A stretch of 64,000 bases of DNA from assembly GCA_002633005.1 (NCBI GenBank), contig NMRA01000211.1, positions 414,433 to 478,432 on the forward strand. Reading direction: 5' to 3'. Position numbers and translations under genes: made by a program. This stretch comes from Phoronis australis (Eukaryota > Phoronida > Phoronidae). Positions 25,501 through 39,640 of this stretch are shown here, piece by piece; position 1 is the stretch's first letter, and the number at the start of each line of letters is the position of its first letter. The notes beneath the pieces were generated by a model. That model searched no databases, had not been told where the DNA came from, and saw only the letters and a list, made by a program, of their open reading frames with translations.

Positions 25501-27882
25501 GTTCACACTCACTAGCCCTTTGAAATTGACATGTAAGGTCAGTGAAAGTAGTTCATTTTGAACCCTGCTCTTAGTCAAACACCAGTCCCAGCTGGCGTGT
25601 GTAAGTACATTTATAAAATAAGCAGTCATCTTAATTAACAAAAGGTTTATGGTCTTGGCTGAGAACATAATTGGTTTTATTACTCCCTATTGATTTTGAA
25701 TAGCCAAGCCCAGAATGTGACTTTCATTTCAAATGATCGCTTTAAACTTTTCTGAAAAATGTGAAATTATCACAGATTTTGCTTTGAGTGAAAGGCATTT
25801 TCCTTAGACATTTACCATCATAGTTTACATTGAATTGAATTGTGCCATCTCAAGTCAATGGATGCGACACCTACTTCTTAGAAAAAAATGTGCATCCTAA
25901 ATAATGTTTACAATATCAGTTTTCTGTTTCTTTTGCGAATTTGTTTATTTTAATAGTATGTTCTTTACATGATTGAATGTTGGAATTGTATTACCCAAAC
26001 CTCTGATATGTAAATTGCTTTAAGTATAATATCTAACTCCAGCTTTCTGTTTCAGTGCTGGCATTGGTAGAACAGGAACTTTCATAGTGATTGACATGTT
26101 ACTTAACCAGATTGCCATTGAGGGTGAGTAGATCATGTCTCATTCACTGAAGTGGCACTAGTCATGAACATGTTAGGTAAATTCACACCAGGAGCTTCTG
26201 CTATTCATGGCCAAGAGGTACTAAGAGAGATATTCATTAGCAACAGTTTGTGCAAGAACCTGTGGTTCAACAGAAGGTCAAATCTTGAGTAAACATTTGT
26301 TGCCTGGCTCTACAATGGTGGACACAGGGCAACTGTATTAGGAACTAGGCTAATTGACTTCAACTTGTCATAGTTCTCCTCTAAACTTATACAATTGCAC
26401 AAATGGCCGTTTTCATGCACTCACATATGATTGTGCATGTGTATGTAGCTGCATATTGTCGTCACTTTGTCCGGGTGTCCTCTCGATATCACGAAAAGCC
26501 CCAGATTTGACGACTGTAACGCCTCTGAGTAGCCAATTTTAGGAAGTGCATTTCCGGATGGCATCTAGGGAACCAGTTGACAGATTTCCATGAATTTTGA
26601 TTCAGAAGTATGCTTTATCTGTGTGCCGATGCTATTCTGGCGGATTCAATCACCATTTTGTTCCTAGGCAAGGGCATTTCAAGTCTCGTTTGGGGGAAGA
26701 TCGTTTCTGGGTGATGTCTGGTGAAATTTAATACAAGGGTATATGATGAAAATTTGCCGGCACCATTAGATTTTCTGGTGGATTCGACTGTGCAGCACCT
26801 TTTAGTGGCCATTTTGTTCTCAGCAAGTCACTTTTCAAGGGGTGCTTGAGGGAAGAGGGTTTCTTGATAACATCCTGAGAACCAACTGATATATTTCAAC
26901 AGAAGGTGACACAGAGGTGTCAATGCACCGACACCATTTAAGTTTTGGTTTCAACCACTGCAGCATATAGGGAAGAGCTTTTCCGAATGATATCTAGAGA
27001 ACCAAGTGAGTGTTTTATGAAACTTGACACAGATGTTTGTGATGGCATTGCACTGCCACCATCACATTTCTGAGCAGATTCACCCATTGCAGCACCTCCT
27101 AGTGGCCATTTTGTTTTTGACAAGGGGTTTTTCAAGTGTTGTTTGTGGGAAGAGTGTTTTCAGATGATATCTAGGGAAATAGTTCCAGTAGTTTTGATAC
27201 TTCTCTGTGCTAATTTCAAGGCGTGCATGCTATTTTGGTACATGCTCGAGCTTCAACCACACACGCAAGGACATTTTGCATTTCAGGCTCAATTGAGTAT
27301 GATTTGCACACTAGTCAGACAGAGTTGTTTACTTTTCTGTACCCGTGCAATCTGATTATGTGACTAGCATCGAGTAATGACGTAACTCAGAGCACATAAC
27401 CCATCAGTCAAAAACTGCATGAAATTGTGTCCAAGATCATTTACTGCACATTTCATCAGTCACCCTGCTCTCAAGTCACAGCAGACAAAACGATGCACAG
27501 TTGACTCCGTCTTTGTTGTAGGTCTGGACTGTGAGATTGACTTACAGAAGACCGTTCGGAACATCCGGTCTCAGCGCTCGGGTATGGTGCAGACAGAGGC
27601 TCAGTATAACTTTATTTATCAAGTCATACAGCATTATAGGGACGAGTCCATACGACAACAAGCTGAAGAGGTAAGAGTAGCGAGTTAAACTGAAGGAATT
27701 TATCCAAATTAATGTAGTTTGCTAATGAGTAATCAGTCTCATCTGCATGTAGTTCTAATAACAAATGAAACGAATTCTCATATCACAGTTGAAAATTAAC
27801 TATGGTTTATACTTTTGTTTTTGCTGACTGCTAGGCATCCTCATCAGCCGAGTCAAAGAATGACTATATGCCTATACAGTGA
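10409..27882 (+). CDS. PTPN11: SHP-2/Corkscrew-type non-receptor protein tyrosine phosphatase (partial: first residues and one exon missing)
   Basis: Cytoplasmic tyrosine phosphatase that docks on phosphotyrosine through two SH2 domains and acts in receptor tyrosine kinase/Ras-MAPK signalling. Exons join with consistent phases: 10409-10531, 12231-12413, 13482-13647, 16312-16440, 17717-17767, 18603-18699, 22074-22229, 22930-23076, 24967-25133, 26056-26123, 27522-27670, 27835-27882. Domain order is N-SH2 (FLVR), C-SH2 (YLVRKR), short linker, PTP with KNRY loop, WPDHGVP loop, [10 protein letters not shown] catalytic loop and QTEAQY Q-loop. The family order and the sequence between motifs identify SHP rather than other PTPs. 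Exon 18603-18699 ends in phase 1 and the next exon found starts in phase 0, so an exon of 3n+2 bases (DYINA region) is missing. The few residues before the N-SH2 must come from an upstream exon that I could not identify. The C-terminal tail is only 15 residues. Vertebrates have two SHP genes; I cannot assign this one to SHP-1 or SHP-2 specifically. Confidence 0.93.
12231..12413 (+). CDS. PTPN11: SHP phosphatase exon: N-SH2 second half
   Basis: Acceptor attgtttcag ending at 12230, donor gtaagag at 12414. Encodes [15 protein letters not shown]...[15 protein letters not shown]...[11 protein letters not shown]. The D'E loop that plugs the catalytic site in autoinhibited SHP-2 lies here: the Asp equivalent to human D61 is kept, the position of Y62 is Cys, and that of E76 is Asp. 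Confidence 0.94.
13482..13647 (+). CDS. PTPN11: SHP phosphatase exon: C-SH2 first half
   Basis: Acceptor tgcttcag ending at 13481, donor gtgagg at 13648. Encodes [15 protein letters not shown]...[21 protein letters not shown]...IVIHHK. The binding Arg is present, but the usual FLVRES signature reads YLVRKR, a basic change in the phosphate-binding loop. Confidence 0.93.
13722..15400. repeat. Family A repeat array, second locus, in SHP intron
   Basis: Leader (13722-13880) plus units at about 13890-14560 and 14562-15400, collinear with 5270-7400 and in the same orientation. It lies between the two C-SH2 exons of the phosphatase gene. The short open frames in it are shadows. Confidence 0.85.
16312..16440 (+). 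CDS. PTPN11: SHP phosphatase exon: C-SH2 second half
   Basis: Acceptor tgtctttag ending at 16311, donor gtaacag at 16441; 43 whole codons. Encodes [27 protein letters not shown]...VIYLEQ, the end of the C-SH2 domain with the typical F-x-S-L-x-x-L-x-x-H-Y pattern. Confidence 0.93.
17717..17767 (+). CDS. PTPN11: SHP phosphatase exon: shortened SH2-PTP linker
   Basis: A 51-base micro-exon with acceptor cttcttttag (ends 17716) and donor gtcagt (17768), phase 0 at both ends. Encodes [20 protein letters not shown] and EFE align with the start (PLN) and end (EFE) of the human SHP-2 linker, which is about 38 residues; about 21 residues of the helical part are absent. The assignment rests on short matches, phases and position. 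Confidence 0.75.
18603..18699 (+). CDS. PTPN11: SHP phosphatase exon: start of PTP domain, KNRY loop
   Basis: Acceptor ccttttgcag ending at 18602, donor gtgagtat at 18700. Encodes [17 protein letters not shown]...[10 protein letters not shown], the PTP domain N-terminus with the KNRY phosphotyrosine-recognition loop. It ends with one extra base (phase 1). Joining straight to the exon at 22074 would shift frame and soon hit a TGA, so an exon must lie between. Confidence 0.93.
19087..19505 (+). repeat. Interspersed repeat, inverted partner at 28635-29006
   Basis: Shared order with the reverse complement of 28635-29006: tttcatgaa, gagaccaaaa/aagaccaaaa, ttagacaaa, gaattcacaaaa, ttcacatgtgc, cactgc-ttgtctctatg and attgaaagcag. 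No coding potential. Confidence 0.65.
20289..20310. repeat. 22-base perfect palindrome
   Basis: gttatctcact and its reverse complement agtgagataac are adjacent, with no spacer. Lies just before the tRNA-like sequence at 20320-20396. Confidence 0.9.
20320..20396 (-). repeat. tRNA-derived SINE-like sequence (A and B boxes)
   Basis: The minus strand has an A box, tggtgtagtgg (20387-20377), and a B box, ggttcgactcc (20343-20333), at tRNA-like spacing. The T stem and acceptor stem do not pair properly, so this is a SINE head or tRNA pseudogene rather than a working tRNA. Confidence 0.6.
20681..21864. repeat. 45-bp minisatellite, 26 identical copies
   Basis: The unit gcgttaagttccatgcgatt followed by tcacgcctatacacattacctgatg repeats every 45 bases from 20681, ending with a partial unit (gcgttaagttcc) at 21853-21864. 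All copies are identical by eye. The period is divisible by 3 and has no stop on two strands, so 400-residue frames appear on both strands; these are not genes. An N sits directly at the left edge (20680). The array lies in the SHP intron that lacks an expected exon. Confidence 0.97.
22074..22229 (+). CDS. PTPN11: SHP phosphatase exon: PTP core (YIATQGC, WRMVWQ, RVIVMTT)
   Basis: Acceptor tttgcttgtag ending at 22073, donor gtaggtca at 22230, 52 codons. Encodes [21 protein letters not shown]...[25 protein letters not shown]. The Met is internal to the protein: in the family it follows the DYINAN-type motif of the preceding exon, which is missing here. Confidence 0.95.
22930..23076 (+). CDS. 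PTPN11: SHP phosphatase exon: PTP core (KCVRYWP)
   Basis: Acceptor tgcttccag ending at 22929, donor gtgagtt at 23077, 49 codons, phase 0 at both ends. Encodes [21 protein letters not shown]...[11 protein letters not shown], the KC-x-x-YWP region and following strands of the PTP fold. Confidence 0.93.
23370..24370 (+). repeat. Family B tandem array (units with CACCTAGTGG) in SHP intron
   Basis: About seven diverged units of roughly 130-150 bases, each with a 'tctgtatctc...ttcatgaaatttgg' part, 'aggtttctat', a 'ttcg.acatattctgcacc' part and 'cacctagtggccatttt'. Related single units sit at about 1180-1290, 4840-5190, 7420-7560, 17930-18075 and 54580-54720. Confidence 0.85.
24967..25133 (+). CDS. 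PTPN11: SHP phosphatase exon: WPD loop to catalytic Cys
   Basis: Acceptor aatccctcag ending at 24966, donor gtgagaa at 25134. Encodes [25 protein letters not shown]...AGPVIVHC plus two bases of the next Ser codon. It carries the general-acid Asp of the WPD loop and the nucleophilic Cys at its last whole codon. Confidence 0.95.
26056..26123 (+). CDS. PTPN11: SHP phosphatase exon: P-loop SAGIGRTG
   Basis: Acceptor ctgtttcag ending at 26055, donor gtgagta at 26124. Encodes (S)[22 protein letters not shown], completing the HC-x5-R catalytic loop started in the previous exon. It ends in phase 1 and joins GT of the next exon to make Gly. Confidence 0.95.
26440..27180 (+). repeat. Family B-related tandem array in SHP intron
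   Basis: Diverged units with 'cagcacctcctagtggccat', 'gatatctaggga' and 'aagggcatttcaag'. The start (gcatattgtcgtcac, cgggtgtcctctcgata) has a relative at 12925-12965. Confidence 0.75.
27522..27670 (+). CDS. PTPN11: SHP phosphatase exon: Q-loop and last PTP helix
   Basis: Acceptor ctttgttgtag ending at 27521, donor gtaagag at 27671. Encodes (G)[20 protein letters not shown]...[17 protein letters not shown]...QQAEE. The glutamines of the QTEAQ Q-loop are intact, so the catalytic machinery visible in the window is complete. Confidence 0.95.
27835..27882 (+). CDS. PTPN11: SHP phosphatase last exon: 15-residue C-terminal tail with a tyrosine
   Basis: Acceptor ctgactgctag ending at 27834, phase 0. 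Encodes [15 protein letters not shown] then TGA at 27880-27882. The Tyr in an acidic/Asn context (NDYMPI) could be a phosphorylation site, loosely like the tail tyrosines of vertebrate SHPs, whose tails are much longer (about 60-70 residues). It could also be one of several alternative terminal exons. No clear AATAAA was seen just downstream. Confidence 0.6.
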   Translation, partial: ASSSAESKNDYMPIQ

Positions 27883-28634
27883 TGTGCAACTGTGTTGGCT
27901 TTTTTCGTTATATGGTGACAGATTCTCTCACACAACTGGGCCACGACCAGTGTTTGCTTTTGGTTCACATGAACAACATTGCACCATTTCCATCAGTCTA
28001 TACAATGAATATCAGGACGTAGATATGGCTTTTTGACACAAATATAATTTAGTCTTGATTTTAGATATCTTGATTTAACGAGGCTGACCTGGACTCAAAG
28101 ATATTTTGTTACCAGCCACAGGTCATATGTCAACTAGACTTATCTGCTTAAGCAGTTGATTATACTATTGATGACCAAAATGCATATTGGACCTGTATAA
28201 TCTTAGCTTAGGCTGTATCAGCCTTTCTTCACCACCTGGTGAATATCTATATGTCTCTCATCGCCTTGGTTTCAAAACATCTTACACTGTTTCAATAAGT
28301 GCTGTTGATTTCCAAATTGTTCAGACTAGTGAGGTCAGTCTGCATGTGATATGACAGGTTCTGGCCCTGTGTGAAGCACACTTTAATCAAAGGCAGGTTT
28401 CATGAAACTTTGCTTGTCTCAACCAAAATTGGATTTATGACCAAAATGTCTCAGCTCCGTTTTACAACTTTCTTTTGAAGACCAAAGATAGCTGCTGTTG
28501 GAATAAGCTTAAGATTGAACTTTTTTGGGTCTTAATGACCATAATTCAGGAGTATTATTTGTAAACTGTTGCGGAACACATTTCATTGATATATATTTTT
28601 CATAATCGACAATGACTCTAAACAATGTCAGTTT

Positions 28635-29006
28635 GAAGATTGGCTGCTTTCAATTCAGCAAAAGCCATAGAGACAAGGCAGTGCGACTTACTGGCACATG
28701 TGAAATATTTTTCTGCCATACCAGAATCTTTTCAAACAAACGAGATCCAATTATTTCCAAACTGTAGCTAAATCCCCACACACAGCCTCGATCAGTTTTG
28801 TGAATTCGCAGCAGCTTTCAAAAGTGGAGTTGGTATGCTCACCATCAAAAATGAACTTAACTTCTGTTTAAGTTAAGACCAAAGATCAAAAATCCAATTC
28901 TGTGTTCGCGAAACAGTCTTTTCTGAATTTTGTTTTCAGTCTCAACTTACCCAAATTTTGGTATTAATTTAGACAAATTTTTGGTCTTAGTTAGTATTCA
29001 TGAATC
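28635..29006 (-). repeat. Interspersed repeat, inverted partner of 19087-19505
   Basis: Reverse-complement match to 19087-19505. Its outer end (gattcatgaa on the minus strand) touches the 27-bp tandem repeat at 29007. Confidence 0.65.
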
Positions 29007-29165
29007 GGGGCCCCAGAGCTATGGTGTGATATTGGGGCCCCAGAGCTATGGTGTGATATTGGGGCCCCAGAGCTATGGTGTGATATTGGGGCCCCAGAGC
29101 TATGGTGGGATATTGGGTCCCCAGAGCTATGGTGTGATATTGGGGCCCCAGAGCTATGGTGTGAT
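29007..29165. repeat. 27-bp tandem repeat, about six copies
   Basis: The unit ggggccccagagctatggtg plus tgatatt repeats from 29007 to 29165. Copy 4 has tgggat for tgtgat and copy 5 begins gggtcccc. GGGGCCCC is itself palindromic. The open frames on both strands are artefacts of the period. Confidence 0.95.
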
Positions 29166-30813
29166 CCGTAGAGAAAATCTCTTGCAAGATAAGTAAGATC
29201 ACACAACGTAATGCAAAATCAGATGACTGTTTGTCATGGTTGGCAAGGCAGGAATATTCATTGCAGGAGAAAATTCAGTTTTCATGTTTATTCTTTTGGG
29301 AGTAGCCTGTCTTTGTTGTACAAAACTTTCAGAATTCATTTTTGAAGCAGCTAAAGCTGACAAAGAAATAGTTGCGACCTGTACCAGCTTTAAATCAAGG
29401 TCCTCTAGTGCAGTGTCCAAAAACACATGGCTCATAAACAATAAGCATGAATCTGCCATCATGTTAAGTGGTAAGGCCTGAGAAGAATAGTTAAAGAATA
29501 ACCTGTCTGGGGACGATGACATATATTTCACTAGCCTTGGTGCAAAGCCGTATACTATACGACAGTCTTCATGCAGCTAGTTGGCTGGCTAATGTTTCAC
29601 AGTCATGCACTTTGAGTTTCAAGATTTTGCCTTGGCATGGATAAATGTGAGTATAAAGTAAATGTTGTGTTTATTGCATGGGATAGCTGCAGTGCTTTTT
29701 TTTAATTCTCTTTTCAGAGAAGTCAAGTGACTGGTTGTGAGTACATGAACTTGAGGTATGACCATCAGATGTCTCCAAGTAGGCTGAGCAAACAAAACCA
29801 ACAAAAGTGAGTCCACTGGCCTAGAAAGACTCACATCTCTCAACTTGTTAATCAGAAGTAGTCCTTTTATCTATTGTCCAGTCAGCAATTCTCCCCATAT
29901 TTGGCACAAAATAATTGGTAAAATTGTCTTTATCCATATTTCAAAGGCAAATTACTTCACTTCATATAATGGAAAATTTATCAAAAGTTATTTTCCGACC
30001 TCAACGCAGTACACAAACCGTGCTTAATCTTTATTTTTGTGGAAAAATTTAACAAAACAGTATTTCATTTGTCATCCATATTGTGTACCAAGTAAGTGCA
30101 GAATTATGATAATTCAAATTATGGAGTCTGATTGGGAATCAAGTTGAACGTAGATTTGTTCATTTGCATTTGCTTTCGCTATGTCTTGTGAAGCATGCGT
30201 AGGTAGCCTGTTGCTGGAAAAAAGTTTTTGTTTCAATTATATTAATGAAGCCACGTCTTGTTAAATCTATATTATGCCTTTACACTCCTTTGCTGTGGGG
30301 TAAGTTTCCTGATTTCGGTGGTCCGAAGCTCGGGATACTGACGTGTCGTTATCAGTTTGACAGAGACAGCAAGGGGAGAAAGTTGGCAAACCAATGTTTA
30401 CTTAGTCCAGCTCTCTCATTGTATGCATTTAAGCATAAAAGTGAGCAACCTTCATCTGGTCATCATGGAGAAAATCTGGTCAAAAGCTGTTTTAAGACTT
30501 GTAGTGTTGATCAGTGAGTGAACTATGTGAGAGGTTTAATTGCAGTGGAATCTTAGCACGTGTCCCATCTGCCCCGACAAGTCTTGTGAATTGGTATGCT
30601 TTGTTCACTTTATTGTGTAGTAAATGAAAATGGCGTTCTGTTCTGGAAAATGTCCTGCTCTTCACAGACCATAGATATGACATCACCTGTGTATTTTACA
30701 AAACAAGAAAACTATTTGTCAAAACAAGATTTCTCAGACTTAAATTTTCATTATATCCCCGACTTTATTATAATTTAATGAGTTTTAATTTGGTGTCCGT
30801 TATATATATTATC

Positions 30814-30850
30814 TCAGGAAGAGATAACCACCCTGGTTATCTCTTCCTGA
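30814..30850. repeat. Perfect hairpin, 17-base arms
   Basis: tcaggaagagataacca, loop ccc, tggttatctcttcctga. Imperfect pairing (attatc / gataat) continues outside. Intergenic between SHP and CDC42. Confidence 0.93.
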
Positions 30851-33520
30851 TAATGTGTATTTTCTTAATTTCATTGTTTTTAGGCTTATTTTGTCTGTAG
30901 TTTCTTTCTTCGTTTGCTAGTGTTCAGTGCATGCTTTAAAGCATTAAATAGGTCAGGAGTAATTATAATTCTCATTGCTAGTTACAGGTGACTATTGGGG
31001 CAGTTGTTAAATTAATTCTTACCATTGACCTCTGAAAGGTATTTTGGGTAATATATTTTCAGATAATTAGATCTGTAGTTATTAATTTTGGTTAGTCTTG
31101 CAGTTTTTTTGGGACTGACCACGGTAGCAAAGAAACAAAAAAACTCAACAGATATTCCACAGCTAATATGAACATGAATAGAGAATAGTTTACGTGACAC
31201 ACGATTGCACTCTCGTGTCACGCCAGCTATTAAGGCGTCCTCAGGTTTGCGCAGTACATTTCTACACAAAACCAGATAAGTGCTGGTGAGTTCTTTTATT
31301 TGTCTATTTTCTGGCGCATACGTGTATTAGCCGTTATTAGTTATCATTCGTTGTTTACAGAGAGTTCAATTCACAGTATTTATATATTCATTTTGTATGT
31401 TTCAGACAGACATTCGTCTTGCTTAATAAAGCATCGTTAGAAAAACCCGAGGGTTATTGTCTAATGAAAACCCCAAGTGATTGCTTTACAGGAAACACTA
31501 ACTGAATTACACCATTGTTTCTACCAGATTACTTACTCATAGTAAAAGAAATGTATTGAGAAAACATTAATTAATTAGAACATCCATTAAATGCGGAGAA
31601 GACTGTCTTTATTGTAGACTTGTTTGTGAGAAAATAACTACAAGTGTAGTACATACATTGTTTTTAGAGCGGAAAAAATGCAAGAATGTCGATTCACAAG
31701 ACAGCATTTTAGTCCCCAACAACGAACTTTCAATTTAGACCATATATTGCTACAAAATCTCATTTTGTACTGTATTGGCGTGCCATTAGCAACATGGGCG
31801 ACTGGGCAAAACTCCTTATGTGTGAAACTTAGGGGGCCAATACGCGAATCACTTGAGGAAAGAGGCAGCAAAAAAGGCATTAATTTGGCTACAGGCCATG
31901 GGCCAGTGTAAATACAAAATTATTAATACAGAGGCAAACGTAAAAAATAGCCACTTGGAGTCACAGCAGTAGTCAAAATGCAGGGGACTTTACCTGGGCA
32001 TGTAACTATGCAAATGTTCAATTGCGAATCACTTGGGTAAAAAAGGCTGCGAAAATAGTATTATTTAGGATAGAGCCTTATGAGCCTAAAGGCGAGGCAA
32101 TACAGTAACACCCTCAGATTGGGCACGATTTATCGGCTTAAGAAGAACCGATAGGTCACTGCTTCAGATTAGGACCAGTAAGCTGCATGTGACAGTGGAT
32201 TACTTTTCCAAGGCAGTGTAGTAACCAAATTTCAATTAAAAAATAAACGGCAATGTCATTGGTTTACAAGAGGAAAAATTCCTAGAAAAAAACTGTTTGT
32301 AACAACAGCAGCTTTTACAGTCAAGACACAGACCTATGATCATCATTACTTACACAAACAATGCAGCAAAATCGATCTAAAGTTTCAAGTATTTATTAAA
32401 TACATACATGTACATTAGCATAATCCAATATGATCTTTTCACCTGACTACAAACTTACTTAAAATACGATACAAATATAACTATCGTGACTGGAAGATAT
32501 ATCAAATAAGTGAATAGATTCCTCTAACTGTTGGCGATAAATAAATACATGCACTTACACAAGACAGAGCTGGTTATCAACGAAAAGGTTGTTCAAAGAG
32601 TCAAGATACACCAAGAAACAAAACGCACAGTAGAGAGATCATGAACACCACTTCTCAATCCAAAACCACCCTGCCATACAGCTACTAAATTGTAACTCAA
32701 CCAGTGTGTTTATTAATCACTACCAATTTCTATTATCGGCATTTATTACTACTCTGTAACACACCAAGGAGAGAAGGCAATCTCTTGGATTTACGATTGT
32801 GAGGATTAAGGATGGTTCCAATGTGGTTATTTCCAAAACCATGGTATCATGAAACCTCGCCAATTTCACATCTTTTTCCATGCCTAAAGGTTCCCTAAAT
32901 TACTGTTAGAGCTCACTATTTCTCAAAATATTGTCTGGTGGTATTTATGACAATATAAATTTCACTCAGTGACCATACTATGTCCTAAACTGGCAAGATT
33001 TTATCATAAATGGTATTCACAGGCTCTTAAAAAGCAAGCTGTTATGCGGCGACATCCTCAATACCTGACGTACAAAATACCATCTTCGTCTACAAATCGT
33101 ATGCTGCTGTCCATGCATGGTTTGATGAGCCAGTTAAGAGTTCAGCAGAGGCTACATTTTAGCAGCATTCGACAAAACCAAGCCAAAAAGGCGCACACTG
33201 ACCTTATGGCTGCATCAGCTTGAACGCAATTTTAGTAAGTTGCAAGCATTAAAACTAAAGAAACCACATTCAATTTCTTAGCATATTTTTCACTGATGCA
33301 CGTACCGCCACATTCGCCTCATTTTTCAAATATACACCGAGCATCATTCTATGCTAGTTTAATGACTTTTGGACCCCGTGAAATGGCAATGGAGACAGGA
33401 ATTTTTGGAGTGTCCACCGGACCCCGGTGTTTAGACGTGTAGCCGTAGGGAACAAACATTGAACTATTAAAGCACGTGTGTGTGGGCATTGAATTAACTG
33501 GGGTGAACTGTGCCATAGCG

Positions 33521-33526
33521 TTTATT
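33521..33526 (-). terminator. CDC42: Possible CDC42 polyadenylation signal
   Basis: AATAAA on the minus strand (tttatt on plus), about 520 bases past the CDC42 stop. It is plausible by distance, but such hexamers are frequent in AT-rich DNA; another lies at about 32391. Confidence 0.35.
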
Positions 33527-34044
33527 GGGCAAACTGCATTCATAATTAAATGTCAGCATATGTGACTAGCAATAGAAGTTGAATACCTTTGATTACAGTT
33601 CTGGCAGATTATTAAAGCAGCATGTGGGCTTGAGGCTTTTCCACACAAGGTGGCCAAACCATCCATTTTGTCAAGAGCAAAGCATTCCCTGCTCAAAATC
33701 AAACAAGATTTATATAGCCAGAAATTCACTGCACAATGAGTACATAGTTTTACTTGGTAATAGACTTGTATCTTTCATTTTTTCTCATGTTTCACACTCA
33801 AGCGCACCGAGAGTCTCTGAGTCAGGATTTACCAGTAACGAAAACCTAGTTTACTCAAAGTGGTAATCTCGACATACCCAACGACACGTGACAAATCCTG
33901 AACAACAGACAACAGACTGCTCGGAGCACTCAGCGAAAATACGTTAACTAAAATAATCTTGAATTCACGTCATCCCCCTGATGCATCATTGCTGAGGTCT
34001 TGCATGTCACATGTCATAAGTCACTGCCTAAACTGCATGTTTGC

Positions 34045-38129
<4,085 letters not shown>

Positions 38130-38645
38130 TTAGGTTCATTAATAGAAAGACAAACTGAAGCAACTTAACAACAGTAAAGATACGTCAAAATAATGGAGTC
38201 TCACAACCAGTCATAGCTAAAACCTAACCAAACAAATTCGCAATTATAATTACACATAACAAGACCAATGAAAGGCATTGAAATGCGCACACAGGTGTTT
38301 TTAGTAGTATCATAAAATTGGCCATTAGATGGTGAAGAACATGTTTAATTCATCCCAAGTTAAAAGGGCTTCCTCGTCTCTGTAATACAAAGACAAATGT
38401 AAAAAACAAATTGTCAGGAGGCATAGCATTAGTCGAATTCGTCCATCCATCATGAAGTTAATAGGAAGACACTTGCCAAAGTGTGATCTTGCTAAGGGTC
38501 AAGTAGATACAGCTGCACTATGGGTCACCACAATATCGCTACTCATCTGAAAATTCAGTCGTTCTCATGTCAGTAAAAACAAATCTGCCAAATTCATCCT
38601 CCCAGCACTTTGGCAGATATATAAGTCGACAACAAAGAAATAATT

Positions 38646-38676
38646 AAAACTAGCCATTACCCGTGCCTTCGCATGG
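38646..38676. repeat. Hairpin motif with acccgtgc / gcatgggt
   Basis: tacccgtgc, cttc spacer, gcatgggta, one mismatch in the stem. Motifs of this kind recur at the ends of interspersed repeats in many genomes; nothing more can be said here. Confidence 0.3.
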
Positions 38677-39389
38677 GTAGCAGTTACGATGGGAAACTCC
38701 GAGGGAAATAGATACTCCTAAGAGTGAACATTAGTGTTCATCGCAAGAGACAGGAATACGTCTTGAAAAGGCCGTGTCCAAAGCTTCAAGCACAACAGTC
38801 ACAGTCAGATTTTAGTAGGCAAGGTGTGCGGCTCCGGGATTCTTTCCCCAGGTAGTACAAATTTCTTTTCAGAACATTTGACTCTGCCACAGCACAAAGT
38901 ACAGTAATCGGATATTCTTTTAAGTGAAAACTAAGAATGCATTTAAAATACTGTATAGTACACAAAGTATATATAGATGTATTTACAAAAGTTGCATCAT
39001 AAATGTACATACTGAGGTAGAAAGCCAGCTATCTGTATGAAGATTATCGTCAACATACAGCTAGGTAGCTGTGTGTAAAGCTCCGTTAGACACCAAAAAT
39101 TCACACAACCCCAGTGCTCAGCTTGTCACCTCATAAAACTTAGAGCTAACATCCTACAGGGGTGCATGCAGAATCTGGGAATGAACCTACATTCATCTTG
39201 CCCGTTACAGCCGTTAATAAAAGTAAAAAGACAATCTAATAAACGTTATTTTTCGTAATTGTCTGCCTTTTGTAACAATTGAAAATCTGTAGTCGTTTTG
39301 AAAACACTGCATACTTGTGACGCGCACGTACACGCCATTTGCGAAAATTTTGCAATATCTCTCAGAGTTTTTTTTCTGAAATAGGGTTT

Positions 39390-39640
39390 TATGATAATAA
39401 TATAGTAAAAGCTTTTGATGAAATGAAACGACTTACGATTGTTATGACATGCACGCAACCTCACATTTGATTGAATAACAAATTGGCCAACAGTAGACGC
39501 AACATATTGGTGTCGAAAGAGCGCATCGCAATTTTAGCAGCAAAATAACTGAAGAACGCCAATTTTCCAACACCAAGGTAAATAATTTAGTTTACTCAAG
39601 GAAGAGTAAGAATTTTATAGTGACGCATCACTAATTTTGG
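39390..39640. repeat. Copy of the 395-690 repeat module
   Basis: Collinear with 395-690, same orientation, about two thirds identical by eye. Lies in the interval upstream of CDC42 (its probable 5' UTR intron). Confidence 0.55.

Larger units (their letters stand above)
27883..33520. other. Intergenic region between SHP and CDC42
   Basis: Apart from the repeats at 28635-29165 and the hairpin at 30814, I see only short frames without recognisable domains. At 31670-32090 two locally similar blocks (gcgaatcacttg, gggcaaaact/gggcatgtaact) suggest another interspersed repeat. Confidence 0.5.

Noticed and set aside
28930-29202. Short repetitive proteins on both strands
   Set aside because: Artefact of the 27-bp tandem repeat.
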